Source: Atrichornis clamosus
Taxonomy: Eukaryota; Chordata; Aves; Passeriformes; Menuridae
Length of the DNA: 64,000 nt
Assembly (NCBI GenBank): GCA_013400975.1
Contig: WBMZ01005360.1
Location: 46,427 to 110,426 of the forward strand
Direction of reading: 5' to 3'
The notes below the pieces were generated by a model. It was given only the letters and a program-made list of their open reading frames with translations. It had not been told where the DNA came from and made no database searches. Position 1 is the stretch's first letter. Each line of letters begins with the position of its first letter. The translations under genes and the position numbers were made by a program. Of the stretch, positions 24,275 to 35,759 are shown piece by piece.

Positions 24275-27200
24275 CTGATAAAAAAGAAATTGCGTAAGTA
24301 ATATGCCAACAACCCTATTCAACTTCTTTTACAGTATCTATGTTCCAAAGCATATGAAATAATACTTTATATTAAAAAAAATAAACCAAAATTCTTTCTC
24401 TGCTTCACTAAATCATTATCAGATTATTCATTTCTAAGGATGTTACTTCTTGTTAAAAGCCTCTATTTTTTGCTCATTTTTCATTCCCTTCATTTTCCTA
24501 TTCATTTCTCATCCCAGTATGAAGAGAGTAAAACCGTATTATACTCCTCAGGCTCTGAGCTGAGCCCAGAGGAGAATGTAAGATAAAACACACATATCAA
24601 AAGTTAGCAGAAGATGTCATAATTCTGAACTCAAAACGAAAAGCTTTGTGCATTTCTGGTCTTTCAAGGGACAGGAGGAGGTACTTCAGAATCATCCCAG
24701 CTTAACGAGGCTTTGGAATTAATTTGAGACACATTTCATAAACACATTACACAGGCATCAAGTGTTAAACAGTTCTCTGTTAATTTAGAAGACATAGCTC
24801 AGAAGCAACAGCCCTTGTACGGCACCATAATGCGCTGTGGAAAACACCAACGGTGAGAGGGGAAGACCACCAAGGTACAGCTGGGGTGTGCTGAGAGCTG
24901 TTTGATGATGTTCTGCAGTGCTAAGCAGATTAGCAGTAAATCACCTTGTAAGCAGCAGTTTTCACCCCTGCCAAGTAAAATCCGTGCATGCAGATGGGAA
25001 GGGGCAGGAGGGCAGACAGCATGAAAGAAAGGCAGCTGGAGCCAGGCACTCCAGACACTTATTGTGGAAACTCTCAGTGCACCATGGGACAACAGTCAAC
25101 ATTTTTGTTCCGGGTAAGAGACAAGAGTTTCAAAAATATCTTCCAGAAAGGACGAACAGATCATATCAGCATGCCTGAAAAAGAACATCTTTTAATCAGA
25201 GGAAAGAGTTCTTGTTTCTGTGGTCGTTCCACCTTTGATCTCTCTACTCAAATTGACAATGGGGTTGTTAAATTAGTGCTGGTGAAAATGACAATTTCTT
25301 GGTGGGCACACACCACGCATTTAAGGTCCACTGAAGTTTTGCAGCTTCATCCAAACCACTGGACAGACATCAAAAGATGTGAGTTGTTAACATCATCTTC
25401 TGAATCCTCTATTTCTTCTCTCCTCGGCAGCCTCAGGCCCCCAACTCCTGCAGCAGATTTCCCCATCTTCCCCTCTTCACCCTCTTACTGCTCCCTGGAA
25501 TAGCTTCTGGAGCACAGGCACCTATCAGCCTCCTCTACCCAGCCATCAGCCCTATCATACTTCTGTTTTCAGCTCTGCTGCTTCCTCAAACCTGCTTCAG
25601 CACACCCTCTCCTGCCCATGTATTTCTGGGTTATACTGTTCAGGATGCTGCCAAGCCATATATACCCCAAAACAGACATAAAGGGGAAACCTCAAAAAGC
25701 TCATTTTCTTCTGTTCTGTCTTCTTGTATTTTATCTCAGAGGGGGGGAGCTTAATTAAACACATATTAGTCTTTCCACTAGTTAACACCTTCATTTTTAA
25801 AGCTGTTTTCAATGATGTTATGAATAGCTCCTTGTTGCCAAACCCAGATAGTCTCCTGCAGAAGTCTTCTTTGACAGAGTTAACTGCAAATAAATCTGAA
25901 TGCCTTTAAGTATACCTAATATTTCATCTTTAGTGCTGTCTGACTTTATAATATAGGTCCAGAAGTACACTGAATGGTCTGTAAATGGCAGGCAGTATCT
26001 TCTGAGGAAAGCATGCCTTTGCTCTGAGTTGTTTTACCCAGACCCAGCATTCCTGAAATATTAAAGTAACTACATTTAAGTCTGTAGTCGCTTTCATCTC
26101 CCTCTGCACCGGTAGGTAATGAAACAGCCCATTTCCTATGAATCTGCCACAATGAATCTAAAGCCCCTGCTTCCAACAAAGCAGAGAAATAAGGCAGCTG
26201 TCTTCCCCATAGCCTCCTAGACAAAGCCTCTGATGTCCTCTCATGCCAAAGACCTCCCTCACAAGTAAGGAAAAGCAAAATTTCTCTTAGTGACCAGTCT
26301 TGATTTGCTGCTCCCAGTTATGAAAGGTAACACTTGTATGTAACCAATAATTTCAGCTGCTCAAAGTCCATATTTTAATCCAACTGCTGGATATATTCTG
26401 TCTCCAGTAAAAGGAGCACAAAAAGAAACACTGGACAAGAACCAAGTCAGAAGGTCTTGTGTGTTAAATAAAAGATAAGGGAGTTACAAACTGAGAAATC
26501 AGACAGTAAGAAAAAAACCCTCACAAGTAAATTTCCTTCACAGCATTTTGGAAAGCAGCAGAAGTATCACAGCACTGAAAACTAGCAGGTGTTTTGCCAC
26601 TTCAAAGAAGAGAAACTGGAAGGATGAGGGTTTCTGGGGGAATGGTTCAAAGAGAATGAGGGGTTAGATACGGCACATTTCAGGAAGAGACTCCGTTGTG
26701 GAAAACAATTATTCCTGATACAGGTAAACTGTGAAAGCACTCTGCAGCCCAACGCTCCCCGAAGGGGTGATTTACTGCAGAGCAGGCTATCGACCCCCAC
26801 TGATCCAAGGCACCACTACTGGAACAGCCACACACCATGCCAGGCCACACAGGACCACGACACTGCAGAGTCTGAAGGCACAGAGCCACAAGTGTTTTAA
26901 TTAAAAGAAAAACCATCCTCTTAGTGATGCATCAAACTATGTCTTGGGCAATTCTGGCCATCTTGGCAGGTAGACTGGTGTTTCAGGAAGTAATTACAAG
27001 AGAAAATACACCAAGAAACACCAGATAATGCTGCCACGGGACACAGTTTTAAACAAAATCAGCCAGCAAATTGCTAGTGGTACCTAACATCAATTTCCAT
27101 ATCAGGGCAGTGCTGGGAGGCTTTTCTAGATTAGGCCACACATTTATTCCCTTCTCATGGCTTCCCTGCTTTTCTAACTGAGCAACAGCTCAAGTGCAAC

Positions 27201-27824
27201 ACTCTCTGGCTAAGAAGAGCTGGAAAGCCTCTCACACAGCAGACACCAGGAACCACAAAAAGGGAGCTGTGAATCTGCAATATTAAGGAACAAGCAGCCA
27301 ATGCAATGACAGGAGAGCAGCAACGCAAGATCAAGGTCACAAAAGAAATGGAGTGACTCCAATGTGCTCTCCTCTTTTCTTCCTGAAACCCCACTTGCAT
27401 TTGAGTCACTCCTGTCAATGTAGGGAGGAACACGCAGGGTGCCTCCTGGATGGAGTAGGAACGATAGTCCTGCTCCTGGCCACTGCACTGTTCCCTCTGC
27501 CTGCAGCATACAGTGTTTCTGTCTTCTGTTTTCGTACAGCACAAATCTAGAAAGAACAGGTAACAAAATTACAGAAAGCAGCTGCTTAAAAGAACACTGA
27601 GCAAGAGCCATCATCAAAAGAGGAAGAGACAAGTCTGGGATAAAAGTGATGGACAACCAGGGAAAAACTGAGGACGAACAGGCAGAACAACACAAGGAGT
27701 TGAATGATAAAGGTGGCAGAAGGTGATATTATTAGTGAAGCACACGTGAAGCTTCTAGTCAAGACTTGGACATCTCTTGGTGGAGAAGGGAGAGAGAGGT
27801 CACAGGACATGCTGGGCTACTTAC
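24275..27824 (-). other. PDIA5: Intron 7 of PDIA5
   Basis: A 3.55-kb phase-1 intron that interrupts the Trp codon before the first CXXC motif. Two chance ORFs of 161-171 codons lie in it (24988-25503 plus, 27210-27695 minus), with no recognisable domain. Nothing else seen. Confidence 0.9.
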
Positions 27825-27885
27825 ATGGGGCATAGAACATCATCAGAAGGGGTTTGTCTTCCTTCTTCAGAAGCCTTCTCAATTC
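27825..27885 (-). CDS. PDIA5: PDIA5 exon 7: first thioredoxin domain up to the active site
   Basis: A 61-bp exon with acceptor TTCACTAG and donor gtaagt. It encodes ELRRLLKKEDKPLLMMFYAP and ends with the first base (T) of the Trp codon directly before the CXXC motif. The segment PLLMMFYAP is the central beta strand of a catalytic thioredoxin fold; the human counterpart is PLLIMFYAP. The intron placement inside the active-site Trp codon recurs in exon 11. Confidence 0.95.
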
Positions 27886-29145
27886 CTAGTGAATAAGCCA
27901 AAGGAAATAAAAAATACACTAATACTCAATGACACCTCTTATTATTTGTATTACAGCTTAAAAAAACTAAAATATGCATTGATAGAACACAGGTTCATTT
28001 ATCAGAGAGAAAAGGGACCATCTTTCCTATGAGACAAGACTCAATTTTTTTTTCTTTGCTCAATTTTAACTTGATGACAAAATTTATTATACATTCAAAT
28101 ATCTCAGTCATCTAGACCAGTATCTTCTCTGTTAATATGTGAAAGTTCCATGGTTTAGTTCGTTCTCACTGCAGAATCTCTGACTGGAAACTCTTTCTTC
28201 GCTGACACATCCAAAAATCCATATTGCAATTCAAAAAGTCAGACTCAATAATAACAAAACAAGTTCACTTTTCACACTATGAAACCTTGTCAAACCTATG
28301 AGATGCCATGAGAAAAAGATTTTTCAGTACCAGCATGATGGAAAAACTAGATGAAGTTTTCAAATTGAATGCAACCCTTGGAAGCCTTGTAATAGAGTAC
28401 AGAGGGTGAACATTAAAAATTAATCTTCCTACAAAAACTGAATGTCAAAATAACCATTTCTAATATTAAAAATGAAAGCCAGAAAATTGAAAAAGCCCTT
28501 TACAAAATACCAGCTAGAGTCCAATCAATTAAAGTTTAAAAAATCTATAGACTAGAAAACTAATATAAAAGACCAAGCTGATTATATTAGAAAGAATATA
28601 ATGGCTAACTGTGGTGGCACTGGCTTTTTAAGGTAGTTTCATTGTATTCGCTGCTTTCCCACTTAACACTGAGGGGACAGTTACTGTACAAAGTTAAATC
28701 CCTCAAGATATGGATTCTGTTTCTTCCTGCTCCACACTTCCTGACCTCAGGCACACGAAGGAACCCAAGCTTTAAGGACAAGCTGCAGTTTTAAGAGCAG
28801 CATTTTACCTCCTACTTGCATTCTGCAGTGACTGCATCCTGCAAGCTGTTACACTTCCCGAGACAAACAGGGCTCTCCCGCCACACCCTCCACAAGCTCT
28901 GGTACTTGCTGGGTAGCTGGCAGACCAAGGTCATGCCCACATGCAGGGCAGAGGAAGGCAGGAAGCACAGGGTTTTACAATCACCACAACTCACAAACTT
29001 TGTCAAATCATGTCAAACCGTTTGGATGCATTCAACTTCCCTTCCAGAAAAAAGGAAATAACGGTGTTTCACTAAGAGTTAATACAAACACTCCCTTCAT
29101 CCCATGTACTTATGGAACAACAGAACATCTATCCAGCTAATGTAC
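27886..29145 (-). other. PDIA5: Intron 6 of PDIA5
   Basis: A 1.26-kb phase-0 intron, AT-rich. I see no repeat or gene in it. Confidence 0.9.
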
Positions 29146-29238
29146 CTTTTCACTGTCCACATGCACAATATCTTTGGCTTCAGGATCTTCCTCCCACAGC
29201 GGAGCACCTTCTGGATCCTTGAGAAAGGCCACCACAGA
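29146..29238 (-). CDS. PDIA5: PDIA5 exon 6: end of b-type domain and acidic linker
   Basis: A 93-bp, 31-codon symmetric exon (phase 0 on both sides), acceptor TTATGACAG, donor gtacat. It encodes SVVAFLKDPEGAPLWEEDP then EAKDIVHVDSEK. The first part is the last helix of the b-type domain; the acidic WEEDPEAKD segment is the linker into the first catalytic thioredoxin domain, which begins around VHVDSEK. The human equivalent reads SIVAFLKDPKGPPLWEEDPG. Skipping it would preserve frame but remove the domain boundary. Confidence 0.95.
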
Positions 29239-30126
29239 CTGTCATAAACAGGAAAAAGAGCTTTTAAAGAAAAATGAATGGAAATCATGAGCCATCAAAT
29301 CTCAAGTCCATAGTGTGACACAAGCCTCATCCAATTAGTGCCTTTGCCTTTCTGCTCATATATTCATCTGCTCTAATGCAGATTAGCACAAATCTCCTGT
29401 TGCAGAACCAAGTGATATGTGGGTGTGTACCTTCATCATAAATGAAATTCCCACTCCCACTATAAAACTGGAGGAAATTGAGTGGAAGTAGACCAGCACA
29501 CAGAGAATAACTTCAAGGATCCTTCAGAGAGCTCTTTCAATGGTACTAGACCTTCCACAGCAGGTCCATGGATTAGCAGGAAAGACTTCTCTTTATGGAG
29601 AGGTCAGGCTCCCATACCCTTCACCGTATCTGAGTAACCTTTGAATCCAACAGGACAAGCTGCAGGGCACACAGATACTTGCTGTGAGCAAAAGCAGTGA
29701 ACGCCAGATCAAACCACTCATTTGGTCAAAGGAAGAACAATCCACCTAGAGTTCCCTGTGTGACCCACCTACCTAGAAACTGCATTCCACGGATTTTTAA
29801 GAATAAGAAGCAAGCGTGACAGCAGAAGTAGAAAGTATGAGACCCTACAATTCTGCAGTTCCCACACTCAGCAAGCCGAGTACATGTGCACACATACTTT
29901 GTAACTGCTTTACCCGACTGACGTGTAACCAAAAAACCTTTTCAGCAGACCACAGGTAAGGCTCTCTTTACCATAAGGAAACACTCTGATAGCTCTGATT
30001 TCAGCCTGAGCCTGAAGTGAATTCCAGCGCTCCTAAGTCAATGAGATATTCTCCATGGACAGTCACACTACCCCCCATTTCCAGATGTACATGGAGGCAC
30101 AGGCTTGATCACTTATCCTCAGATGT

Positions 30127-30159
30127 CTGGGTATTATGTCTAGGAAACATAATACCCGG
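30127..30159. repeat. Perfect 11-bp inverted repeat, 7-bp loop
   Basis: Arms gggtattatgt (30129-30139) and acataataccc (30147-30157) are exact reverse complements around ctaggaa. The stem can be extended by two pairs, one of them a wobble. Lies in intron 5; function unknown. Confidence 0.92.
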
Positions 30160-32904
30160 TGTTCCACGTTCATTTGCCACTCAGAATGACTCCCACTTCT
30201 TTCTCTGTGGCATTGCTTGTAGGTATGTGTCCCTTCCCAGACAGGATCTCTGCCACACCAGTAACACAGTGAGGTCCCCGAGGAGCTTCCTTCAATGTGA
30301 GCGTGAGTGGATGAAGCTGCCACAGCACTAAATGAGCTACACTAACACACACCAAAACAATCTATCTAAAAGCCGGGGTGTGTGCTCCACTTTCTCAGGA
30401 GCAGGTTGGCAGCACACCTGGTGACACGTGCCACTGCTGGAACAGTCTCAGAGACACTTTTGCTGCCTCTCTGCCTTTCGTGAGGTCACTGTTCTGTACA
30501 ACATCCCAACAGCTTATCAACAGAGGGGGGAGTTTAGCTCATTTTCCTGCATCTCAGTTGGTATTGCAAAGCTCAGGAGGATTCGGAGCTTACAGCAGGA
30601 TCCATTTATTGCATTTATGTTTCTGTCTACTTGCACAGCTAATATTGAAAAGATTTGTCTTATCACAAGAGGCAGCATGTATCAGTCACCAGACAGCAAG
30701 CAAAGCACATAATGTACACCGTAAGAAGACCTAACGGGTGAGGACAACAAACATTTCCAGAAGAAATTTGTTTTAAACTGGCATTATCAGGGAAAGGAGC
30801 TAACTGAGAAAAAAAAAAAACATAAACCCAAGCAATTTACAATGAGTTACAGTGTAAAAAGCTCTAGATTTAGAGGCATTAACATGCCAAATAACATCCT
30901 AACAAAAACAGTTATACGTGGGGAAAGGAAAGAAGTGTACAAAACAGAAGAGATGTTCTACCTTTAGGACAGCTGCATCAAGTTCTGCTGACCCTCAGTC
31001 TGCACAGACCTCAACTATACACTAGAGAGGAGGAGAGATGGGTCAACATTTTAAACAACTAATGAGTGTAATTGACTCTGCTAGTTTCAAGAATTCCTGC
31101 ATGCCAAATTCAGTCATGTAGAAACAGATGTGGTTAGAGGATGGGGGATTAAAGAGATTTAATTCATCCAGCCTCTCCCTCTCAGCCAAGACAGAAAAAA
31201 ATTAGATGTGTATGTCTTCTGGCAGGAGCAAGCAGTATGTTGCCTTGCCCTCAGTTCTTCATGCAACGAAGAGAACTTCCTCTCTTTAAACAGGGAAGAA
31301 CAACACCCAACCAAACCACAGCACTCTCTAATCACAGAAAAACAGTGGTCCCCAGGCTGCTGTGTTAGAGGCCACAGCAATCCTGGTGTTGTAGAACCAG
31401 CTCCACTTCAGCCCTGCTGTGATATGGTCAGGACCTGTGTGGACCCCATGGCATGGACAGAGCCACGATAGGCTGTAACCTGCTGTGCCAACTTTGAACC
31501 TTGAACCTTGATTCAGCAGAATACAGGATATGCTTTACCCAGCACATGCTGCTAAAAAACCTCCAAGTTTTAACAGAAGAGCTGGTGACCATACACATGG
31601 ACCTAGGTTTTAACCTGAAAAAAAACCATACAGAAACACATTCCTGTACTTTTCTCTCCTTTGAAATATCATGCAGTAGGGATTCTAGTAGTAAGACCTG
31701 CCTCAATTTCACACATACACTCCTTGCAACAGCAAACTTGAAAAGGATTCAGACTTTAGAAAAGGACGAATTTATTGGGTAGTCAATAGACTACCCTTTG
31801 CTAGTACTTAGCAGATTTGTACTTCAATGAGTTTTCTCCCTTTAAGGAGGAGGGTAAAACTCTCCCTGTACTTTTTACTCCAGAAAAGGCTTCATCACAT
31901 ATTAAACACAGTCTGGATACTGGCCTTACGGCACTATCAAGGAGTAGACATCGTGTGACTAAAGCAACATATGAGCAGACATTCCAGGTAAGATCAAAGA
32001 CTGATCTAGGCTTAGGTCTTTAACAGCAGATGACTACAGATACTTGGGGAGAAGATTCACAAGGACTTATAGTTCTTATAAGCATACACTAGTACATGCT
32101 CTCGATTTCTGACAAAAAGTAATTAAGTTTATGGACTCAGCATTAGCTGTTGTATATGGACCTCTGTGCTTGCTAACTATCAATGGATCTGTTTCTTAGG
32201 GCCATCTAAAACTGTTTTTAAGACTCTTAAATTCTTGGCTTTCACAACATGTAGCTACAAGTCCCAAAACTTTTTTTTAAAAAACATTGCAGTTATTTGT
32301 TTCAAATCAGCCATCCCAAAATGCTACTGTTTGCCCACAAATTTGTAGAAAGAAGTAATCATTCCCTTTTTTAAGCTACTCACAGTTACAGAAATATCTG
32401 TTGGAATCTCCTCCAGCTGTCCTTTATAGTACTGTGAGAACCTAAGCCCTTCTGCAAATAATTATTCTTTAAAATATTTTTTTAAAATATTCCTAATAAT
32501 TTTGCATCACTGAACTTTGCTCTCCAGCATTCCATACCCCCTTCCCAGATACCTCAAACAGCTCAGATCCTAACTCAGGTCTCAGCAGCAGGAGGTTCTG
32601 ACTGCTAAGTAACTTCCCCCCACTGTGAACACTGAGCTATCCTTTATTCCTCATTTTTCTAACAGTAAAACCACGAGGGCATCTCTGCTAATTACATAAG
32701 GATTTAGTTACTTTAAGAAATGGAAAGCTTTTCTAAAAACCTGAGTACAGTATCAGCTGGATCAGCCACATCTGTGAAATTGCTGATTACTTCAGAAGAA
32801 TCCTTTTACAGTTCTTCAGGGCTGTGTCCATCATTCTCCAAAATGTCATACATATATTAATACGTCTACTGGATGCCTGGAAAGAAGATCCAAGTTTTAT
32901 TGCC

Positions 32905-32985
32905 ACAAGTTTGCTGAATGATGTGAAACAAATCCTTTAATCTCCCTGTTCTTCAGCGTGTCCACCTGTCCAAAAAATGAGTGTG
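32905..32985 (+). mobile_element. Possible MIR SINE fragment
   Basis: The segments tgaaacaaatcctttaatct, ccctgttcttcagcgtgtcc and acctgtccaaaaaatgag resemble forward MIR (gcaagtcacttaacctctctgtgcctcagtttcc...catctgtaaaatggg). The match is weak and could be coincidence. Confidence 0.35.
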
Positions 32986-34876
32986 ACACCCTATGTAATT
33001 GTGTTGTTCTGCTGCTCTCTGTTCGTATGTACTGGGAGACTCGTGACAAACACAGCTGAGTACGAGAAACAAAGGTCACAGGCTCAACAGAAGAAAACCA
33101 GGAGAAGTGAAATACAGGGAGAAATACAGAAAATATCCAGGCAGCTGTGAGCAGCGGAACAAACAAACACTCAGCTGAGTTATTTGACCACTGCCCAGCT
33201 CTGATACACTGCCCAACCCGTAAATCATTAGTGGCTGCTTTCACAGGGGCAGTTAAATTGAGAGAGACTCTAGCCCCTAAGCATGAGGGAGTTTCAAAAT
33301 CCCTCTTCCACCTCCAGTGGAATCCCACACCCCTGTCCACAGGATGCTCCTTTCTTCTCCCCAGCAGGCAGGGCAAAAGGGAAGGGTGAAATGCTCATCA
33401 CAAAACAGCAACTGAAGGAATAAATGATCTGGTTCCTGTTGTGCTACGATTGCCTCTCAGCCCAATGCTCCCTGGAGTGCTGCAGGTGCTTCAGCTTGAT
33501 CTGATCTGTAAGGAAGAGTCACAGCACTAATTCCTGGTTACAGCACTTTATGGAGGGCATGAAAGACATCGTGTATTGTTCAAACTACCCAAATTTTGGA
33601 AATTAGCAAGTCTCCCTTCCCCCACCACCCACCAAGAAGGAAAAAAAATAATCACCAGCTGCATTTCCTCACTAAGTACAGAAGCAGGTTCAGGCAGTTG
33701 CTGACTAGGCTGGGTATTTAACATTGCCCTTCCTAGTGCCAGGCAAGATTCCTATCGCAGGAGATGGGAAGATATGCACAGTGCTACACTCCCCACCTTA
33801 GGCAAATCCTGCATGACAGCCCCAAGAGAAGACTGAATGAATTCAAGTCAGGGCACATATCCAAGACAGTCCCCCATCAGCTACTCTACAACTGTGGCTG
33901 TAAAAGCAAGGTCCAAAGCAAGCACGCTTAGGAACAGCCGCTCTGGCAGACTCAGATTCATGAAGCATCTCACACAGGCTCTCCTCCAACCCAGAGAGAC
34001 CCCCTGAACAGGCCAGAAAGGGAAAGTACATGGAATTATGTCAATGTGGGGTGTGATGTCATCAAGCCTTCACAAGACCAATGGCAGTGCAGAGACTGGG
34101 TTTGCTGGAGGAGGAGGAGAAAGGGGAACTGGGCATCAGAGCTGGACAGAAGTGGTTTCTGGAAGCCACGTCACTGCAGGGCTGCAGCCTCACGTAAGGA
34201 TATTCCCAGTGCTTCACCAGGGCTTTGCTAAGGAAAGCCGCACACTTCTGGACTGCTCACTGTGCTTTTAGCTCACCATTTCCACAACCATCAGGATCTA
34301 CACATTCGTATCATGTTTCATGTCTTCTCTCTTCCCTTGCCCACAGAACGCTGCTTTCTGTTGTTTTACGTCAATATTCAACAGAAAAGAAGAAAGATCA
34401 CTTTATACCTGATGTACTCAGAGCACTTTCTTAGGAGCTGTGGTTCCACAATCTGATAAAAGATAAGGCCGTTCAGCTCTCTTTAAAGTTTATAAACACA
34501 CAATCTAAGAACCTCAGAGAACTCCTTATCAAAATGCAGTATCAGCTAATACTTTTAGTTATACTACCACTAAGAGCACCTTGTAATCAAGACAAGAAAA
34601 TCTTTCTTTGTTACCAGTGTGCAAGTTAAGTTATAATTTACCTTACAGTTCAACATGGGGTCAATCTTTCAAATAATACGCAATTTTCCTGGTTCTGTGG
34701 TTGGCAGACATGTATGCACACAAAAACCTTTAGGCCATTCTGACAGCTGTTTATGAAGGTTAACCCACTCCCTTTCAAGCCTTCAGCATGAAAAAATACC
34801 AACACCAGTTTTTAATCCACAAATGTCTCACTCATATTTGGAAAAACCAAAAGAATAATGAAACATTTACATTTAC

Positions 34877-34922
34877 CTTCAATGTGACCGCTCTGTTATA
34901 TGCAGTATGGAAAGCACCGTCC
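34877..34922 (-). CDS. PDIA5: PDIA5 exon 5: small b-type domain exon
   Basis: At 46 bp this is the shortest exon. The acceptor is TTCAACAG and the donor gtaaat. The first G completes AA|G (Lys114); the remaining 15 codons encode DGAFHTAYNRAVTLK, against DGAFHTEYNRAVTFK in human. It ends in phase 0. Because 46 is not a multiple of three, skipping this exon would shift the frame. Recognised by its protein match and by fitting the phases on both sides. Confidence 0.94.
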
Positions 34923-35675
34923 CTGTTGAACAAGGAGTGGGGAACAGTGTTAACTTAAAGTAACATTACTGGAATTCATACAGCTGCTCTTCCTCACTTC
35001 TCACTAATCAGAGTAACATTATCCTGCTGAAGCTACGGACTAAGTAGAATTTACAGTAATTTCAAGGGGAGGGAAAACAAGAGGAAGGAAAAAGGGAGGG
35101 TGCAAAACAGGGTGTAAAGAAAACAGGTTCCTAGCAAACAATTTCCTCCCTGACACTTTAACAAGAATATTTACTAAGGCATGATCTTTGGAGATGGAGA
35201 TGCAGCTGCTTCGTGTACCTAACAGTACTCCCACTCCTATTATTTTCATGAAGAAAAATCTCTTGCTGCCTCAGTACACTTGCCTTTCTCCGCTTACATT
35301 ACGAAGTACTATCTCAAGTCAGAAAAGCCCAGAGAGGTGAAGCAACTTGTCCAAGTCACGTGCCAGGAGGAAAGTAGCAGAAAGTAAGAGAGCTCAAATC
35401 TCAGGTATCAGCTCTGTGCACTGGGCAGTTTTGGTCCACTGGACGTCTCTCCCTGGCCCTGCTTGTGCTTTTAGTGTACTCTATTCAACAGCAGAATAAA
35501 TTTAGCTCAACTTCTGTCACAACACACGCTTGCAAACTGAAGAAACAGCAGTTAATTTCACATGTCAAAGGGTAAATCATCTTAATGCTGCAGCAGCATG
35601 GAACTGAAAGGAGAATGAACAGTCTTAATGGAGGCATCAACAATCAGGAACTACAAATCCCAGCCCAGAACTCAC
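34923..35675 (-). other. PDIA5: Intron 4 of PDIA5
   Basis: A 753-bp phase-2 intron. Its centre carries a good MIR SINE relic (35310-35430). The rest is unremarkable. Confidence 0.9.
35310..35430 (-). mobile_element. MIR SINE relic
   Basis: The stretch cccagagaggtgaagcaact then tgtccaagtcac, followed by a degraded agtagcag...agctcaaatctcaggt part, matches the core of the MIR family in reverse orientation (consensus: cagagaggttaagtaacttgcccaaggtcacacag...gggattcgaacccagg). MIRs are ancient amniote SINEs, so the divergence is expected. It lies in the 753-bp intron 4. Confidence 0.75.
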
Positions 35676-35759
35676 TTATAATGGAGTAAATCCACTCCCT
35701 TCTCCTTTGAATTAGGATCTACCTTCATCTTCTTGCATAATTTTCGGCTTTCAGTATCA
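35676..35759 (-). CDS. PDIA5: PDIA5 exon 4: b-type domain
   Basis: An 84-bp exon with acceptor TTTTTTGCAG and donor gtgagt. The first base T completes GG|T (Gly86) and the last two bases AA begin a Lys codon. It encodes DTESRKLCKKMKVD then PNSKEKGVDLLHY. The core RKLCKKMKVD is identical to human; the following loop (PNSKEKGVD) is the most diverged part. Cys94 is the likely partner of Cys85 in exon 3. It is 13.6 kb from exon 3 but only 753 bp from exon 5. Confidence 0.95.

Larger units (their letters stand above)
29239..34876 (-). other. PDIA5: Intron 5 of PDIA5
   Basis: A 5.6-kb phase-0 intron. It contains a perfect 11-bp hairpin at 30129-30157, a possible MIR relic at 32905-32985 and a 159-codon chance ORF at 32897-33376 (minus). 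No other feature seen. Confidence 0.9.

Noticed and set aside
24988..25503. 171-codon plus-strand ORF in intron 7
   Set aside because: No domain or family recognised; Ser/His/Arg-rich chance composition, antisense to PDIA5.
27210..27695. 161-codon minus-strand ORF with hydrophobic stretches in intron 7
   Set aside because: No recognisable family; overlapping open frames on the same strand suggest low stop density by chance.
32897..33376. 159-codon minus-strand ORF in intron 5
   Set aside because: No homology recognised, and its 3' part overlaps a possible MIR relic.
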